Positions 8,887-17,145 of a stretch of DNA of 64,000 nucleotides are shown here, one piece after another. This DNA comes from Haloferax litoreum (GTDB lineage: Archaea; Halobacteriota; Halobacteria; Halobacteriales; Haloferacaceae): contig NZ_WKJO01000001.1 in the NCBI RefSeq assembly GCF_009674605.1, positions 2,232,001 through 2,296,000 on the forward strand. Reading direction: 5' to 3'. The notes beneath the pieces were generated by a model that was not told where the DNA came from, searched no databases, and saw only the letters and a list, made by a program, of their open reading frames with translations. Made by a program: the position numbers and the translations under genes. Each line of letters begins with the position of its first letter. Positions within the stretch are counted from its first letter, which is position 1.

Positions 8887-9422
8887 GCGGAGAGACGCCC
8901 GTCCGGTTCGTCCTCGTCGCCGCCGTCGCCGACAACCGTGTCATCGGCCGTGACGGCGAGATGCCGTGGCACCTCCCGGAAGACCTCGCGCACTTCAAGG
9001 AGACGACGATGGGTCACCCCGTCGTCATGGGTCGAAAGACGTACGAGAGCATCGCGCGGCACCTCGACGGTCCGCTTCCGGGTCGACACAGCGTCGTCCT
9101 CACGAGTCGTGATATCGACCTTCCCGACGGCGCAGAGACAGTCGCGTCGATAGACGAAGCGGTCACCGCCAGCCACGTTGCCGCCGACGACATGGGTGTC
9201 GAAACGGTGTACGTCGTCGGTGGGGCGACGGTCTACGAGCAGTTCGTAGACCGGGCGTCGGGGATGGTCCTCACCGAACTCGACGAGGCGTACGAGGGTG
9301 ACACTCGGTTCCCCGAGTGGGACCCGGAGGTGTGGGTCGAGACGGACCGCGACGAGAGAGATGGGTTCGCGTTCGTCGTCTACGTGCGTCGTGACGAGTC
9401 GACCTCGGGTGACGAGCGATGA
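8883..9422 (+). CDS. hdrA: Dihydrofolate reductase (HdrA type)
   Basis: Reduces dihydrofolate to tetrahydrofolate with NADPH. 179 aa. FVLVAAVADNRVIGRDGEMPWHLPEDLAHFKETTMGHP contains the substrate acid and the mobile loop; VVMGRKTYESI and VVLTSRDI are NADPH-binding blocks; VYVVGGATVYEQF is the GG cofactor motif, and DTRFPEWDP closes the fold. The gene overlaps thyA (ATGA) and the downstream 66-aa gene (4 nt), giving a tight three-gene operon. In Haloferax the hts/hdrA pair is well known as a thymidine and trimethoprim-related locus. Confidence 0.95.
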   Translation: MSGETPVRFVLVAAVADNRVIGRDGEMPWHLPEDLAHFKETTMGHPVVMGRKTYESIARHLDGPLPGRHSVVLTSRDIDLPDGAETVASIDEAVTASHVAADDMGVETVYVVGGATVYEQFVDRASGMVLTELDEAYEGDTRFPEWDPEVWVETDRDERDGFAFVVYVRRDESTSGDER

Positions 9423-9619
9423 CCGACACTCGCTGGGAGTACAAAATCGTCAGAACGAGCGACGGTGGCCTCTTCAGCGGCGACACCGGCCCGATGGAAG
9501 ACGCGCTCAACTCACTCGGCGGTGATGGCTGGGAACTCGTCGATACGATTTCGGACTCACGCGGTGCCGGCGCAGGAAGCGGACAGACGGCGCTGGTATT
9601 CAAACGACCCCGAAGATAA
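9419..9619 (+). CDS. DUF4177-like small protein
   Basis: 66 aa. WEYKIVRTSDGG at the N-terminus, then 'ALNSLGGDGWELVDTI' and the C-terminal ALVFKRPRR strand; the pattern 'W.YK.V......L..LG..GWELV......FKR' is that of DUF4177. The role of this family is unknown. The ATG overlaps the hdrA stop by 4 nt, so it is the third translationally coupled gene of the thyA–hdrA operon. Coupling suggests co-expression, not a demonstrated folate role. Confidence 0.75.
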   Translation: MTDTRWEYKIVRTSDGGLFSGDTGPMEDALNSLGGDGWELVDTISDSRGAGAGSGQTALVFKRPRR

Positions 9620-9655
9620 TCGGGACTCCGGTTACCCCTCGAATGGAGGTGTGAG

Positions 9656-10138
9656 TCACCCTTCGAGCGTCCGGAACAACGGTGCCGAATGCTCGTTCTC
9701 CAGCGTGACCATTTCCTCCCCGTTGAACGTCACCGTGAACGACTCGTGGTCGCTCGGAATCGACACGACTGCGTCCATCGTCGTCCGTGGCGTGCAGTCG
9801 TCGGACGGCGGTTTGTCGTCCTCTTCGGGTGTCGCAGTCACTCGGTAGATGTACACGCCGTCTTCCGGGTTCTCGATGGTCCCGTCGATGCGCACACTCG
9901 GCGTCTCGTGTGTGAAGGTGCGATTGAAGACGAACGTCGTCTGTTCGCCGGCGGGGGTTCGTCCCACCCACGACGCGGGTGAACTTTCGTCTGCCGCGAG
10001 ACAGCCGGTTCCGGACGAAATCGACGACGTGGGGGACGCGGCCATCTCGGTCGGTGTGACGAACGCGACGGTGGCACCGCCGAGGACGACGCCGACGACG
10101 AAGACAGCGACGAGAGCAGGTGCTGAATACGAGGACAT
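9656..10138 (-). CDS. Secreted or membrane-anchored haloarchaeal protein (unknown)
   Basis: 160 aa. One hydrophobic N-terminal segment (about residues 8–28, ALVAVFVVGVVLGGATVAFV) looks like an uncleaved anchor or Sec signal. The rest is a polar beta-rich domain with two cysteines (TGCLAAD and DDCTPR) that could form a disulfide outside the cell, plus an NRT sequon. VYIYRVTATPEEDD and SFTVTFNGEEMVTLEN suggest a small beta-sandwich. No homologue recognised. Convergent with the thyA–hdrA operon and downstream of sufB on the same strand, 57 nt after it. Confidence 0.6.
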   Translation of the reverse strand: MSSYSAPALVAVFVVGVVLGGATVAFVTPTEMAASPTSSISSGTGCLAADESSPASWVGRTPAGEQTTFVFNRTFTHETPSVRIDGTIENPEDGVYIYRVTATPEEDDKPPSDDCTPRTTMDAVVSIPSDHESFTVTFNGEEMVTLENEHSAPLFRTLEG

Positions 10139-10195
10139 ACCAGAACGAACGCTTCACGAGAGAATAAGAGGGTAGTGGAGTGTGTTACCGAACGA

Positions 10196-11629
10196 CTATC
10201 CGAGGCTCCCCTCCATCTCGAGTTCGACCAGTCTGTTGAGTTCGACTGCGTACTCGATGGGCAGTTCCTTCGTGATTGGTTCGATGAACCCCGAGACGAT
10301 GAGTTGCTTGGCCTCGTCGTCGCCGAGGCCACGTGACTGGAGGTAGAACACGTCTTCGTCGCCAATCTTTCCGACCGTCGCCTCGTGCGCCACGTCGACT
10401 TTGTTCTCGTGAATCTCGATGTGAGGCATCGTGTCCGAGGTGGACACATTGTCGAACATCAGTGCGTCGCACTCCACGGAACACGAGGAGTCCGTCGCGC
10501 CGTGTGCGATACGGACGAGGCCGCGGTAGTTGGTGCGGCCACCGCCGCGTGAGATAGACTTCGAGACGATAGTCGACTTCGTCTCGGGGGCGTTGTGGTA
10601 GACTTTCGCGCCGGTGTCGATGTTCTGTCCTTCGCTGGCGAAGGCGATGGTGATGTGGTTGTCAGAGGCTCCACGGCCGTTGAGAATCGTCGCCGGGTAG
10701 AGCATGGTGGCCTTCGACCCCATCGAGCCCGAAATCCACTCCATGCGCCCGTTTTTGCCGACGATGGCACGCTTCGTGTTGAGGTTGTACGTGTTCTTCG
10801 ACCAGTTCTGGACGGTCGAATACTGCACGTGCGCTCCCTCCTTTACGAACACCTCGACACACCCCGAGTGGAGGTTGAACGCGGAGTATTTGGGTGCCGA
10901 ACAGCCCTCGATATAGTGGACCTCGGAGTTCTTCTCCGCGACGATGAGCGTGTGTTCGAACTGGCCCATGCCGGCCGAGTTCATGCGGAAGTACGCTTGC
11001 ACAGGCATGTCGACGGTGACACCCTCCGGAACGTAGACGAACGACCCGCCGGACCAGATTGCGCCGTGGAGTGCGGCGAACTTGTTGTCGCTCGGCGGGA
11101 CGCACTTCGTCATGAAGTACTCCTCGACGAGGTCGGGGTGTTCGCGGACGGCCTTGTCCATGTCCATGAAGACGACCCCTTCTTTCTCCCACTCCTCACG
11201 CATGTTCTGGTAGACGATTTCCGACTCGTACTGGGCACCGACGCCGGAGAGGGCGTTCTTCTCGGCTTCCGGGATACCCAGTTTGTCGAACGTGTCGCGG
11301 ATGTCCTCCGGCAGGTCACGCCAGTCGCGGACGCCACCGCGTACCTCCACGTCGGGACGGATGTACGGCACGATGACGTCCACGTCGACTTCCGAGAGGT
11401 CGGGTTGGCCGGGCCACCCACTCGGCATCGGCATCTGCTGGAACATCCGAAGCGCGCGGAGGCGACGCTCCAGCATCCACTCCGGTTCACCCTTGTCCTC
11501 GGAGATGACCCGGACGGTCTCTTCGGTGAGGCCTTTCTCGGCCACGAACGCGGCCTTCTGCTCCTTCTTGAAGTCGAATCGGTTCTGGACGTCTGCCTCC
11601 TCGAAGTGTTTCTCCTGACGGGTGCTCAT
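10196..11629 (-). CDS. sufB: Fe-S cluster assembly scaffold SufB
   Basis: 477 aa. SufB of the SUF system, where it works with the SufC ATPase and SufD to build Fe-S clusters. The N-terminal half has EPEWMLERRLRALRMFQQMPMP and SGVGAQYESE. The C-terminal right-handed beta-helix carries IEGCSAPKYS, VQYSTVQNWSKNTYNLNTKRAIV, GRGASDNHITIAFASEGQNIDTGAKV and DALMFDNVSTSDTMPHIEIHENKVDVAHEATVGKIGDEDVFYLQSRGL, which includes the conserved late Cys-free His/Glu region. No sufC or sufD adjoins it here, so they must lie elsewhere or this is a second SufB. ATG 11629 is followed by MSTRQEKHFEEADV. Confidence 0.93.
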   Translation of the reverse strand: MSTRQEKHFEEADVQNRFDFKKEQKAAFVAEKGLTEETVRVISEDKGEPEWMLERRLRALRMFQQMPMPSGWPGQPDLSEVDVDVIVPYIRPDVEVRGGVRDWRDLPEDIRDTFDKLGIPEAEKNALSGVGAQYESEIVYQNMREEWEKEGVVFMDMDKAVREHPDLVEEYFMTKCVPPSDNKFAALHGAIWSGGSFVYVPEGVTVDMPVQAYFRMNSAGMGQFEHTLIVAEKNSEVHYIEGCSAPKYSAFNLHSGCVEVFVKEGAHVQYSTVQNWSKNTYNLNTKRAIVGKNGRMEWISGSMGSKATMLYPATILNGRGASDNHITIAFASEGQNIDTGAKVYHNAPETKSTIVSKSISRGGGRTNYRGLVRIAHGATDSSCSVECDALMFDNVSTSDTMPHIEIHENKVDVAHEATVGKIGDEDVFYLQSRGLGDDEAKQLIVSGFIEPITKELPIEYAVELNRLVELEMEGSLG

Positions 11630-11812
11630 AACACCTAGAGAGGGGTTCTCAGAGGATATGAGGGTGCCTACGGAGTCTCAGACGACAGAGAGTCGTCTCG
11701 AAGAGAACGACGACGGCCTGAGACGACTGTGAGGGAACTCGTCGATGGGTGTCGCACGCAGTTTTATTGAGTAAACCGTCGTTCTAGAACGAGACGCGGA
11801 CAATTTGGTACC

Positions 11813-12664
11813 ATGACACGTTCAACGCTTCTCGACCGGGTTCGCCAACCCGAATACACCGGCGAAAACCGGTGTGTTCCCTGTACCGTCGTGAACGTCC
11901 TTATCGCGGCCGCGACGAGTCTCGTCCTCGGCATCGTATGGGTCCCGCTTGGTCTCGTTTCGTTCGTCGTCTTCGCGGGCGTCATCTACACTCGTGGCTA
12001 TCTCGTTCCGGGGACGCCGACGCTGACGAAACGATACCTCCCCGACCGCGTCCTCCGCTGGTTCGACAAAGAACCGACGCCGAGGGACGAAGTCGGTGTG
12101 GGTGGTGACGCGATGTTCGACACGGGAGACGAGACCATCGAACTCGACGTGGAGGCAGTGTTACAGGGCGCTCGGGCCCTCGAACAGTGCGAAGACGTGG
12201 ACGACCTCTGCCTGACAGACGACTTCGAAACCGCGTGGACGCGTGAGATTCAGCGAACCGACGATGCTGTCGTTCGACGGCGACTCGCGGCCATGCTCGG
12301 CATCGACGCCGACAGAATCTCGTTGGCGGACCGTGGCCGATGGTTCGTCGCCAACGTCGGCGGCACGTACGTCGGCCGGTGGGAGTCACACGGTGCGCTG
12401 GTCGCCGACGTGGCGGCCGATACCGTCCTCGAAGACCGAATCGACGACTGGGACGCACTCGCCAACGACCACCGAAGTGCACTGGCGAGAGGCATCCGTG
12501 TGTACCTCGACCAGTGTCCGGACTGCGGCGGGGCGGTTCAGTTCAACCAAGAGACGGCGGAGTCGTGTTGTCGCTCGTGGGACGTCCTCGTCACTCGGTG
12601 CGACGACTGCGGGAGTCGGTTGTTCGAAGTCGACCTGTCTACGGTCGAAGAAGCGCCGGCATGA
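11813..12664 (+). CDS. Membrane protein with two TM helices and a C-terminal zinc ribbon (paralogue of 2278–3123)
   Basis: 283 aa. An N-terminal ENRCVPCTVVN (CxxC) precedes two TM helices at about residues 28–70. A helical soluble domain follows (WTREIQRTDDAVVRRRLAAMLGIDADRIS..), then a zinc ribbon with CPDC, CC and CDDC (about 232–268). It shares domain order and several spaced motifs with the gene at 2278–3123. Function unknown; a membrane-bound zinc protein. An extra N-terminal CxxC distinguishes this copy. It is transcribed alone, divergent from sufB; a TATA-like TTTATTG lies near 11763. Confidence 0.75.
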   Translation: MTRSTLLDRVRQPEYTGENRCVPCTVVNVLIAAATSLVLGIVWVPLGLVSFVVFAGVIYTRGYLVPGTPTLTKRYLPDRVLRWFDKEPTPRDEVGVGGDAMFDTGDETIELDVEAVLQGARALEQCEDVDDLCLTDDFETAWTREIQRTDDAVVRRRLAAMLGIDADRISLADRGRWFVANVGGTYVGRWESHGALVADVAADTVLEDRIDDWDALANDHRSALARGIRVYLDQCPDCGGAVQFNQETAESCCRSWDVLVTRCDDCGSRLFEVDLSTVEEAPA

Positions 12665-12712
12665 CCGCGAGACGGGGAGACATTTTTCGTCGTTGACAGC
12701 ATTGCGTCACGT

Positions 12713-12895
12713 ATGAGCAAAGCGCACTTCGAGGTGTACGTCGACGCCGAGGGACAGTATCGGTGGCGTCTCGTCCACGACAACGGAAACATCCTCGCGG
12801 ACTCGGGCGAGGGGTACGCGTCGAAACAGAAGGCTAAACAGGGTATTCAGAGCGTCAAACAGAACGCTTCGGAGGCCGAAGTCGTCGAGAAGTGA
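12713..12895 (+). CDS. YegP/DUF1508-type small protein (HVO_2922-like)
   Basis: 60 aa: MSKAHFEVYVDAEGQYRW then RLVHDNGNILADSGEGYASK and KAKQGIQSVKQNASEAEV. The pattern 'F.....G.YR(W/F)RL...NG..I..S.G.Y..K..A..GI..VK.N' is DUF1508, a small alpha/beta domain usually found as a pair; a single copy here probably dimerises. Role unknown, often called a stress or UPF family. Predicted by both length and motif; start ATG 12713. Next on the strand is the proteasome alpha subunit, 146 nt away. Confidence 0.85.
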   Translation: MSKAHFEVYVDAEGQYRWRLVHDNGNILADSGEGYASKQKAKQGIQSVKQNASEAEVVEK

Positions 12896-13041
12896 CCCGT
12901 CGGCGAGTGTCTCCGCGCCGCGATAACGGGACCCCACGACGTGAACCCCACACCACTGCCGGGTGTGGAGGCTTTTTCCGCCTCCGGAACCGACCACGGG
13001 GTAATGACGAACGTCGCCCTCGCGACTGAGGTGGTTGCCCG

Positions 13042-13770
13042 ATGAACCGAAACGACAAACAAGCGTACGACCGCGGAACCTCCCTGTTCTCACCGGATGG
13101 CCGTATCTATCAGGTCGAATACGCGCGTGAGGCCGTCAAACGCGGTGCGCCGGTCGTCGGCGTCAGAACGACGGACGGTGTCGTCCTCGCGGCCCAGCGC
13201 TCTTCGCCCTCGTCGCTCATGGAGACGAAGAGCATCGAGAAGATTCACAAACTCGACGACTCCCTCGGTGCTGCCAGTGCGGGCCACGTCGCCGACGCGC
13301 GCAAACTCGTGGACTTCGCTCGAACGACCGCGCAGCGTGAGCGACTCCGCTACGGCGAACCGATTGGCGTCGAAGCGCTCACGAAGGCCATCACCGACAA
13401 CATCCAAGAGAGCACGCAGTCCGGCGGCACCCGACCATACGGCGCGTCGCTCCTCATCGGCGGCGTCGAAGACGGGCGAGGACGCCTCTTTGCGACCGAC
13501 CCCTCGGGCACCCCACAAGAGTGGAAGGCCGTCGCTATCGGTGGCCGCCGCAACGACATTCAGGCCGCCCTCGAAGCGCAGTACACGGACGACCTGTCGC
13601 TCGACGACGGTCTCTCCCTCGCGCTGGGTGCACTGCGTGAGGCGGACCCCGAACTCACCGCCAGCGACGTGAGCGCCGTCACGTTGTCCGAAGACGGGTT
13701 CGTGACGCTCGACGAAGCGACGATTTCCGAAGCGTTCGCCGACGTCGAACCCGACGCGGACGAGGAGTAG
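13042..13770 (+). CDS. psmC: Proteasome alpha subunit (haloarchaeal alpha2/PsmC type)
   Basis: Forms the outer rings of the 20S proteasome, gating substrate entry. 242 aa. The gate sequence MNRNDKQAYDRGTSLFSPDGRIYQVEYAREAV contains the alpha-type YDRG..FSPDGR.(Y/F)QVEYA signature, followed by VVGVRTTDGVVLA and GGTRPYGASLLIGG. There is no N-terminal catalytic Thr, as expected for alpha. Haloferax carries two alpha genes; the YDRGTS version and this genomic setting look like alpha2, but telling alpha1 from alpha2 needs alignment. The stop is directly followed by the MOSC gene's ATG (TAGATG). Confidence 0.9.
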   Translation: MNRNDKQAYDRGTSLFSPDGRIYQVEYAREAVKRGAPVVGVRTTDGVVLAAQRSSPSSLMETKSIEKIHKLDDSLGAASAGHVADARKLVDFARTTAQRERLRYGEPIGVEALTKAITDNIQESTQSGGTRPYGASLLIGGVEDGRGRLFATDPSGTPQEWKAVAIGGRRNDIQAALEAQYTDDLSLDDGLSLALGALREADPELTASDVSAVTLSEDGFVTLDEATISEAFADVEPDADEE

Positions 13771-14613
13771 ATGACGGACGGGGCAGAGGCGGACGACCAG
13801 CAGACAGCAGACGCCGCAGCGACGCTGGACCGTATCGCGGTCTATCCAGTGAAATCGCTGGACCCAGAATACGTCGAGCGAACCCAACTCGTCGAAAACG
13901 GTGGCCTCTCCGGCGACCGCGAGTACGCCATCTTCGACGCGGACGGAAACTACGTCAACGGGAAGCGAGAACGCGCGATTCACCGAATCAGAAGTTCGGT
14001 CTCACTCGACGACGACACGATTCGACTCTCTGCGCCCGACTGTGACGACTACGACGGTCCAATCGCCGACGCCGACGACTGGCTTTCGACGTACTTCGGG
14101 TACGACGTCGAACTCCGGCGCGATTCTTCGGGGGGGTTCCCCGACGACACCACCGCCAGCGGTCCGACTGTCATCTCGACGGCGACGCTCGAACGGGTCG
14201 CGTCGTGGTTCGACGGCATCGACACCGACGAGATGCGTCGCCGACTCCGGCCGAACCTCGAACTCGACGCTCCCGACCCGTTCTGGGAGGACCACCTGTT
14301 CGACCGCCGAGAGACGGGCGTCGAGTTCAGTATCGGGCTCGCCTCGTTCGTGGGAATCAACCCGTGTCAACGCTGTGTGGTCCCGACACGCGACCCCGAC
14401 ACCGGCGAAGCGACGCCAGCGTTCCGCGAAACCTTCGTGACGAAGCGCCGCGAGACGCTTCCCCCGTGGTCCGGCGGCGACTGGTTCGACCACGACTTCC
14501 GACTCATGGTCAACACCGTCGTCCCCGAGTCCTCGTGGGGTGAGACGCTCACCGTCGCTGACGATGTTACCGTCGGTGACGTGGTGTCGGCCGACAGTCT
14601 CGGTCTGGCGTGA
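13771..14613 (+). CDS. MOSC domain protein with beta-barrel N-domain
   Basis: 280 aa. LDRIAVYPVKSLDP is the MOSC N-terminal beta-barrel opener ('I..YP(V/I)KS'), GLSGDREYAIFD the substrate loop, and VGINPCQRCVVPTRDPDTGE contains the 'PC.RC..P..D...G' block where the Cys can bind molybdenum cofactor. Relatives are mARC/YiiM-type Mo enzymes or sulfur carriers; the substrate is not predictable. It begins on the next base after the psmC stop, so it is translated from the same message, an unexpected partner for a proteasome subunit. Confidence 0.8.
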   Translation: MTDGAEADDQQTADAAATLDRIAVYPVKSLDPEYVERTQLVENGGLSGDREYAIFDADGNYVNGKRERAIHRIRSSVSLDDDTIRLSAPDCDDYDGPIADADDWLSTYFGYDVELRRDSSGGFPDDTTASGPTVISTATLERVASWFDGIDTDEMRRRLRPNLELDAPDPFWEDHLFDRRETGVEFSIGLASFVGINPCQRCVVPTRDPDTGEATPAFRETFVTKRRETLPPWSGGDWFDHDFRLMVNTVVPESSWGETLTVADDVTVGDVVSADSLGLA

Positions 14614-14625
14614 GGAGGTTCCGAT

Positions 14626-15363
14626 TTACCACCCGGTGAACTTGTCGCGCCGGTAGAGGTCGAGTTCGCTGACGGTCGAATCGTCCTGTAGCGCAGCGAA
14701 CCGAATCGCGTTGGCTATCTCTTCTGGTTCGGTGACTTCACCGGACTCGAATCGGACTTCGAACGCTTCCCCGTCTTCCGACCCGAACTCCGTTCTGACC
14801 TCACTCGGGTTGACGACCGTGATACCGACGTCGGCGTCGCCGACCTGCCCTTCGAGGCTGTGGGCGAACCCGCGAACCCACCACTTGGAGGCGGCGTACA
14901 CCGGGTTGAACGGCCGGGGATACTGCCCGGCGAAACTGCCGACGAAGATGAGGTTCCCCGCCGTCTCGCGGAGGTGTGGGAGGGCGGCACGAGAGACGAA
15001 GAAGACGCCGTCGACGTTCGTGTCCATCATCTGCCGATACTCGGTGGTCGACATCGACTCGACGTCCGACCCGCGGGCGAGGCCTGCGTTGTTCACGACG
15101 ACGTCGAGGCGGCCGAACTCGTCTCTCGTCTGGTCGAACGCCGCTTCGACGGCGTCTTCGTCGCGGACGTCAGTCGGGACGACGAGCGTCTCGACGCCGT
15201 ACTCGGATTCGAGGTCCGCGGCGATACCGAGCAGTCGGTCCTCGCGTCGAGCGAGGAGGACGACGTTCGCGCCCGCGTCTGCGAGGGCGTGTGCGGTTGC
15301 TTCGCCGATACCTGCGCTCGCCCCGGTGACGAGTGCGACACGGTCTGCCAGATTGTCACGCAT
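14626..15363 (-). CDS. SDR-family oxidoreductase
   Basis: 245 aa from ATG 15363 (MRDNLADRVALVTGASAGIG). An extra 17 residues would come from an upstream in-frame start but lie outside the Rossmann fold. TGASAGIGEA binds the cofactor, NNAG closes the nucleotide site, and the Tyr/Lys pair sits in VYAASKW. A preceding Ser in FVGSFAG completes the triad. DVVVNNAGLARGSDVESM and the C-terminal YRRDKFTGW are typical of haloarchaeal classical SDRs (NADP(H) preferred by ARREDR). Substrate unknown. The short ORF at 15411–15551 ends 48 nt upstream on the same strand. Confidence 0.85.
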   Translation of the reverse strand: MRDNLADRVALVTGASAGIGEATAHALADAGANVVLLARREDRLLGIAADLESEYGVETLVVPTDVRDEDAVEAAFDQTRDEFGRLDVVVNNAGLARGSDVESMSTTEYRQMMDTNVDGVFFVSRAALPHLRETAGNLIFVGSFAGQYPRPFNPVYAASKWWVRGFAHSLEGQVGDADVGITVVNPSEVRTEFGSEDGEAFEVRFESGEVTEPEEIANAIRFAALQDDSTVSELDLYRRDKFTGW

Positions 15364-15410
15364 AGTAGTCGGTGTGACGGGGAGGACAATCAACGATTCC
15401 CCTGACGGCG

Positions 15411-15551
15411 TCACCCTAACCCGCGGCCCGGGGGGTCACCGAGCGTCCCGTGATATCGAAGCCAGATGTAGGCGCCGACCGGGAGGAACACGAACAGGAG
15501 GAACATCGCGAGTTTGACGAAGGTGTCGAGAAGCGCGAATGGTGGGGACAT
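15411..15551 (-). CDS. Small single-TM protein (46 aa), unannotated-looking
   Basis: Reads MSPPFALLDTFVKLAMFLLF then VFLPVGAYIWLRYHGTLGDP and PGRGLG. It has one hydrophobic helix of about 20 residues (TFVKLAMFLLFVFLPVGAYIWL), N-terminus short and C-terminus Gly/Pro/Arg. A strong Shine-Dalgarno (GGAGGTG on this strand, 15555–15561) stands 3–4 nt before its ATG, unusual among genes here, most of which lack one. It ends 48 nt upstream of the SDR gene, so it may be co-transcribed. Too short for common gene callers. Could be a membrane regulator, chaperone or toxin-like peptide; none is shown. Confidence 0.55.
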   Translation of the reverse strand: MSPPFALLDTFVKLAMFLLFVFLPVGAYIWLRYHGTLGDPPGRGLG

Positions 15552-15705
15552 ACGCACCTCCAAAATGTACGTCCAAGTCAAAATGCGTTGGTGCCGGCCG
15601 TCGGTTGTCGTCGTTCGGTCGGAGAGTACAGATAGTGGGGTCAGTCACCCGTGCCACCTCGCCGCCACCCACGTCTTTACATCGTCGTACCGGGTTGAGA
15701 GAGGC

Positions 15706-16863
15706 ATGTTCACACTCACCGGTGCACGGGTCGTCGATGCCGACGGAACCCGCGACGCCAACGTCGTCATCGACGAAACGACGGGACGAATCGAATCGGT
15801 CGGTGACGACATCGACGGTGAGGCGCGCGACGTGTCGGGCCTCGTCGTCGCGCCCGGGCTCATCGACTCCCACGTCCACCTGATGATGGACAGTCGTCCC
15901 GACGTGGCGTCGTACAGAAGTGACCCAGTCGAGCGTGCCTGTTACCGGGCGACCGCCAGTCTCCGCGAGACACTCGAAGCAGGCGTCACGACGGTCCGTG
16001 ACCTCGGGTCGCCGGGGGACCTCGCGACGAGTGCAAAAGCCGCCGTCGCCGACGGTGACGTCCCCGGCCCGCGTGTCCTCGCCGCCGGTGAGAACGTCGT
16101 CATGACTGGTGGTCACGGCCACTGGTTCGGCCGCGAAGCGGACGGCCCCAACGAAGTCCGAAAAGCCGCCCGTGAACAACTCAAGCGTGGCGCTGACGTG
16201 GTCAAGTGCATGGCGACCGGTGGAGTCCTTACGGAGGGTGCGGTCACGGGTGCCCCTGAACTCACCGAAGACGAGATTCGCGCCCTCGTGGACGCCGCGA
16301 GTGCCAAAGGCGTCCCAACCGCGGCCCACGCCCACGGCGAAGAAGGAATCAAAAACGCTGCCCGCGCCGGCATCACCAGCATCGAACACGGGATGTTCAT
16401 GGACGAGGAAGCGGCCCAATTGCTCGCCGAAAACGGGACGTACTGGGTCCCGACAGCCTCGGCAGTCCTCGAAATCGTCGAACACGGAATCGACGCCGGC
16501 ATCCCCGAAGAGGCAGTCGCCAAGGCAGAAGACGCCGCCGAACGCTTCGAAGTCGCGTGGGAACACGCCCTCGACGCCGGTGTGAAGATTGCGATGGGAA
16601 CCGACGCGGGGACGCCGTTCAACGAACACGGCCAGAACGCGCTCCGCGAGATGGAACTGATGGTCGACTACGGCCTCTCACCCGCCGAAGCCCTCGACGC
16701 GGCAACCGTCAGCGCGGCAGACTTACTCGGACTGGACGACGTCGGCAAAGTCGCCGAGGGGTACGTCGCTGACCTCGTCGTCCTCGCCGACGACCCGAGC
16801 GACGATGCGAGTGCGTGGCGGACGACTGAGCAGGTGTATCGCGCCGGGTCACAGGTCGTCTAA
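15706..16863 (+). CDS. Amidohydrolase-superfamily metal hydrolase (prolidase-like)
   Basis: 385 aa, from ATG 15706 (MFTLTGARVVDADGTRDANVVI). GLIDSHVHLMMD gives the HxH metal site, VVKCMATGG the carboxylated-Lys region, VPTAAHAHGEEGI and GITSIEHGMFMD the two further His, and IAMGTDAGTPFNEHG the catalytic Asp. This set and order match the subfamily of metal-dependent Xaa-Pro/Xaa-Arg dipeptidases (Sgx9260/Cc-type). Substrate unknown, but cytosolic: no signal peptide. Divergent from the small TM ORF and SDR. Nothing indicates an operon; tRNA-Glu follows. Confidence 0.82.
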   Translation: MFTLTGARVVDADGTRDANVVIDETTGRIESVGDDIDGEARDVSGLVVAPGLIDSHVHLMMDSRPDVASYRSDPVERACYRATASLRETLEAGVTTVRDLGSPGDLATSAKAAVADGDVPGPRVLAAGENVVMTGGHGHWFGREADGPNEVRKAAREQLKRGADVVKCMATGGVLTEGAVTGAPELTEDEIRALVDAASAKGVPTAAHAHGEEGIKNAARAGITSIEHGMFMDEEAAQLLAENGTYWVPTASAVLEIVEHGIDAGIPEEAVAKAEDAAERFEVAWEHALDAGVKIAMGTDAGTPFNEHGQNALREMELMVDYGLSPAEALDAATVSAADLLGLDDVGKVAEGYVADLVVLADDPSDDASAWRTTEQVYRAGSQVV

Positions 16864-16947
16864 TCGCAACACGGCAGTGGGTGTCATACCCCTTCAGAAA
16901 CGACAACCTTTTACGAAACCGCGCGATAACTGTGAATGTACCAACGT

Positions 16948-17022
16948 GCTCTGTTGGTGTAGTCCGGCCAATCATATCACCCTCTCACGGTGATGACCAG
17001 GGTTCGAATCCCTGACGGAGCA
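16948..17022 (+). tRNA. tRNA-Glu (anticodon CUC)
   Basis: 75 nt without encoded CCA. Acceptor GCTCTGT pairs with ACGGAGC (one G-U). D-arm has GG in the loop; anticodon stem TCACC/GGTGA holds loop CTCTCAC with CTC; the T-arm is CAGGG-TTCGAAT-CCCTG. No intron. The T-loop and 3' end recur in degenerate form downstream (see 17146). Confidence 0.93.
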
Positions 17023-17145
17023 CTTCTCTGACGAACTACCTTCCAAGCGACTGCTGTGCGTGTCGCGCGGACTGTGAGCCTGTGTGAGCGACTCGAAGGG
17101 ATTCGAATCAGAGAGCGTCGCGAACGAAGTGGGCAGAGCGACCGT

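Noticed and set aside
15436-16629. 397-aa minus-strand frame opposite the prolidase-like gene
   Set aside because: Shadow of the amidohydrolase; no domain and it covers the true small ORF promoter.
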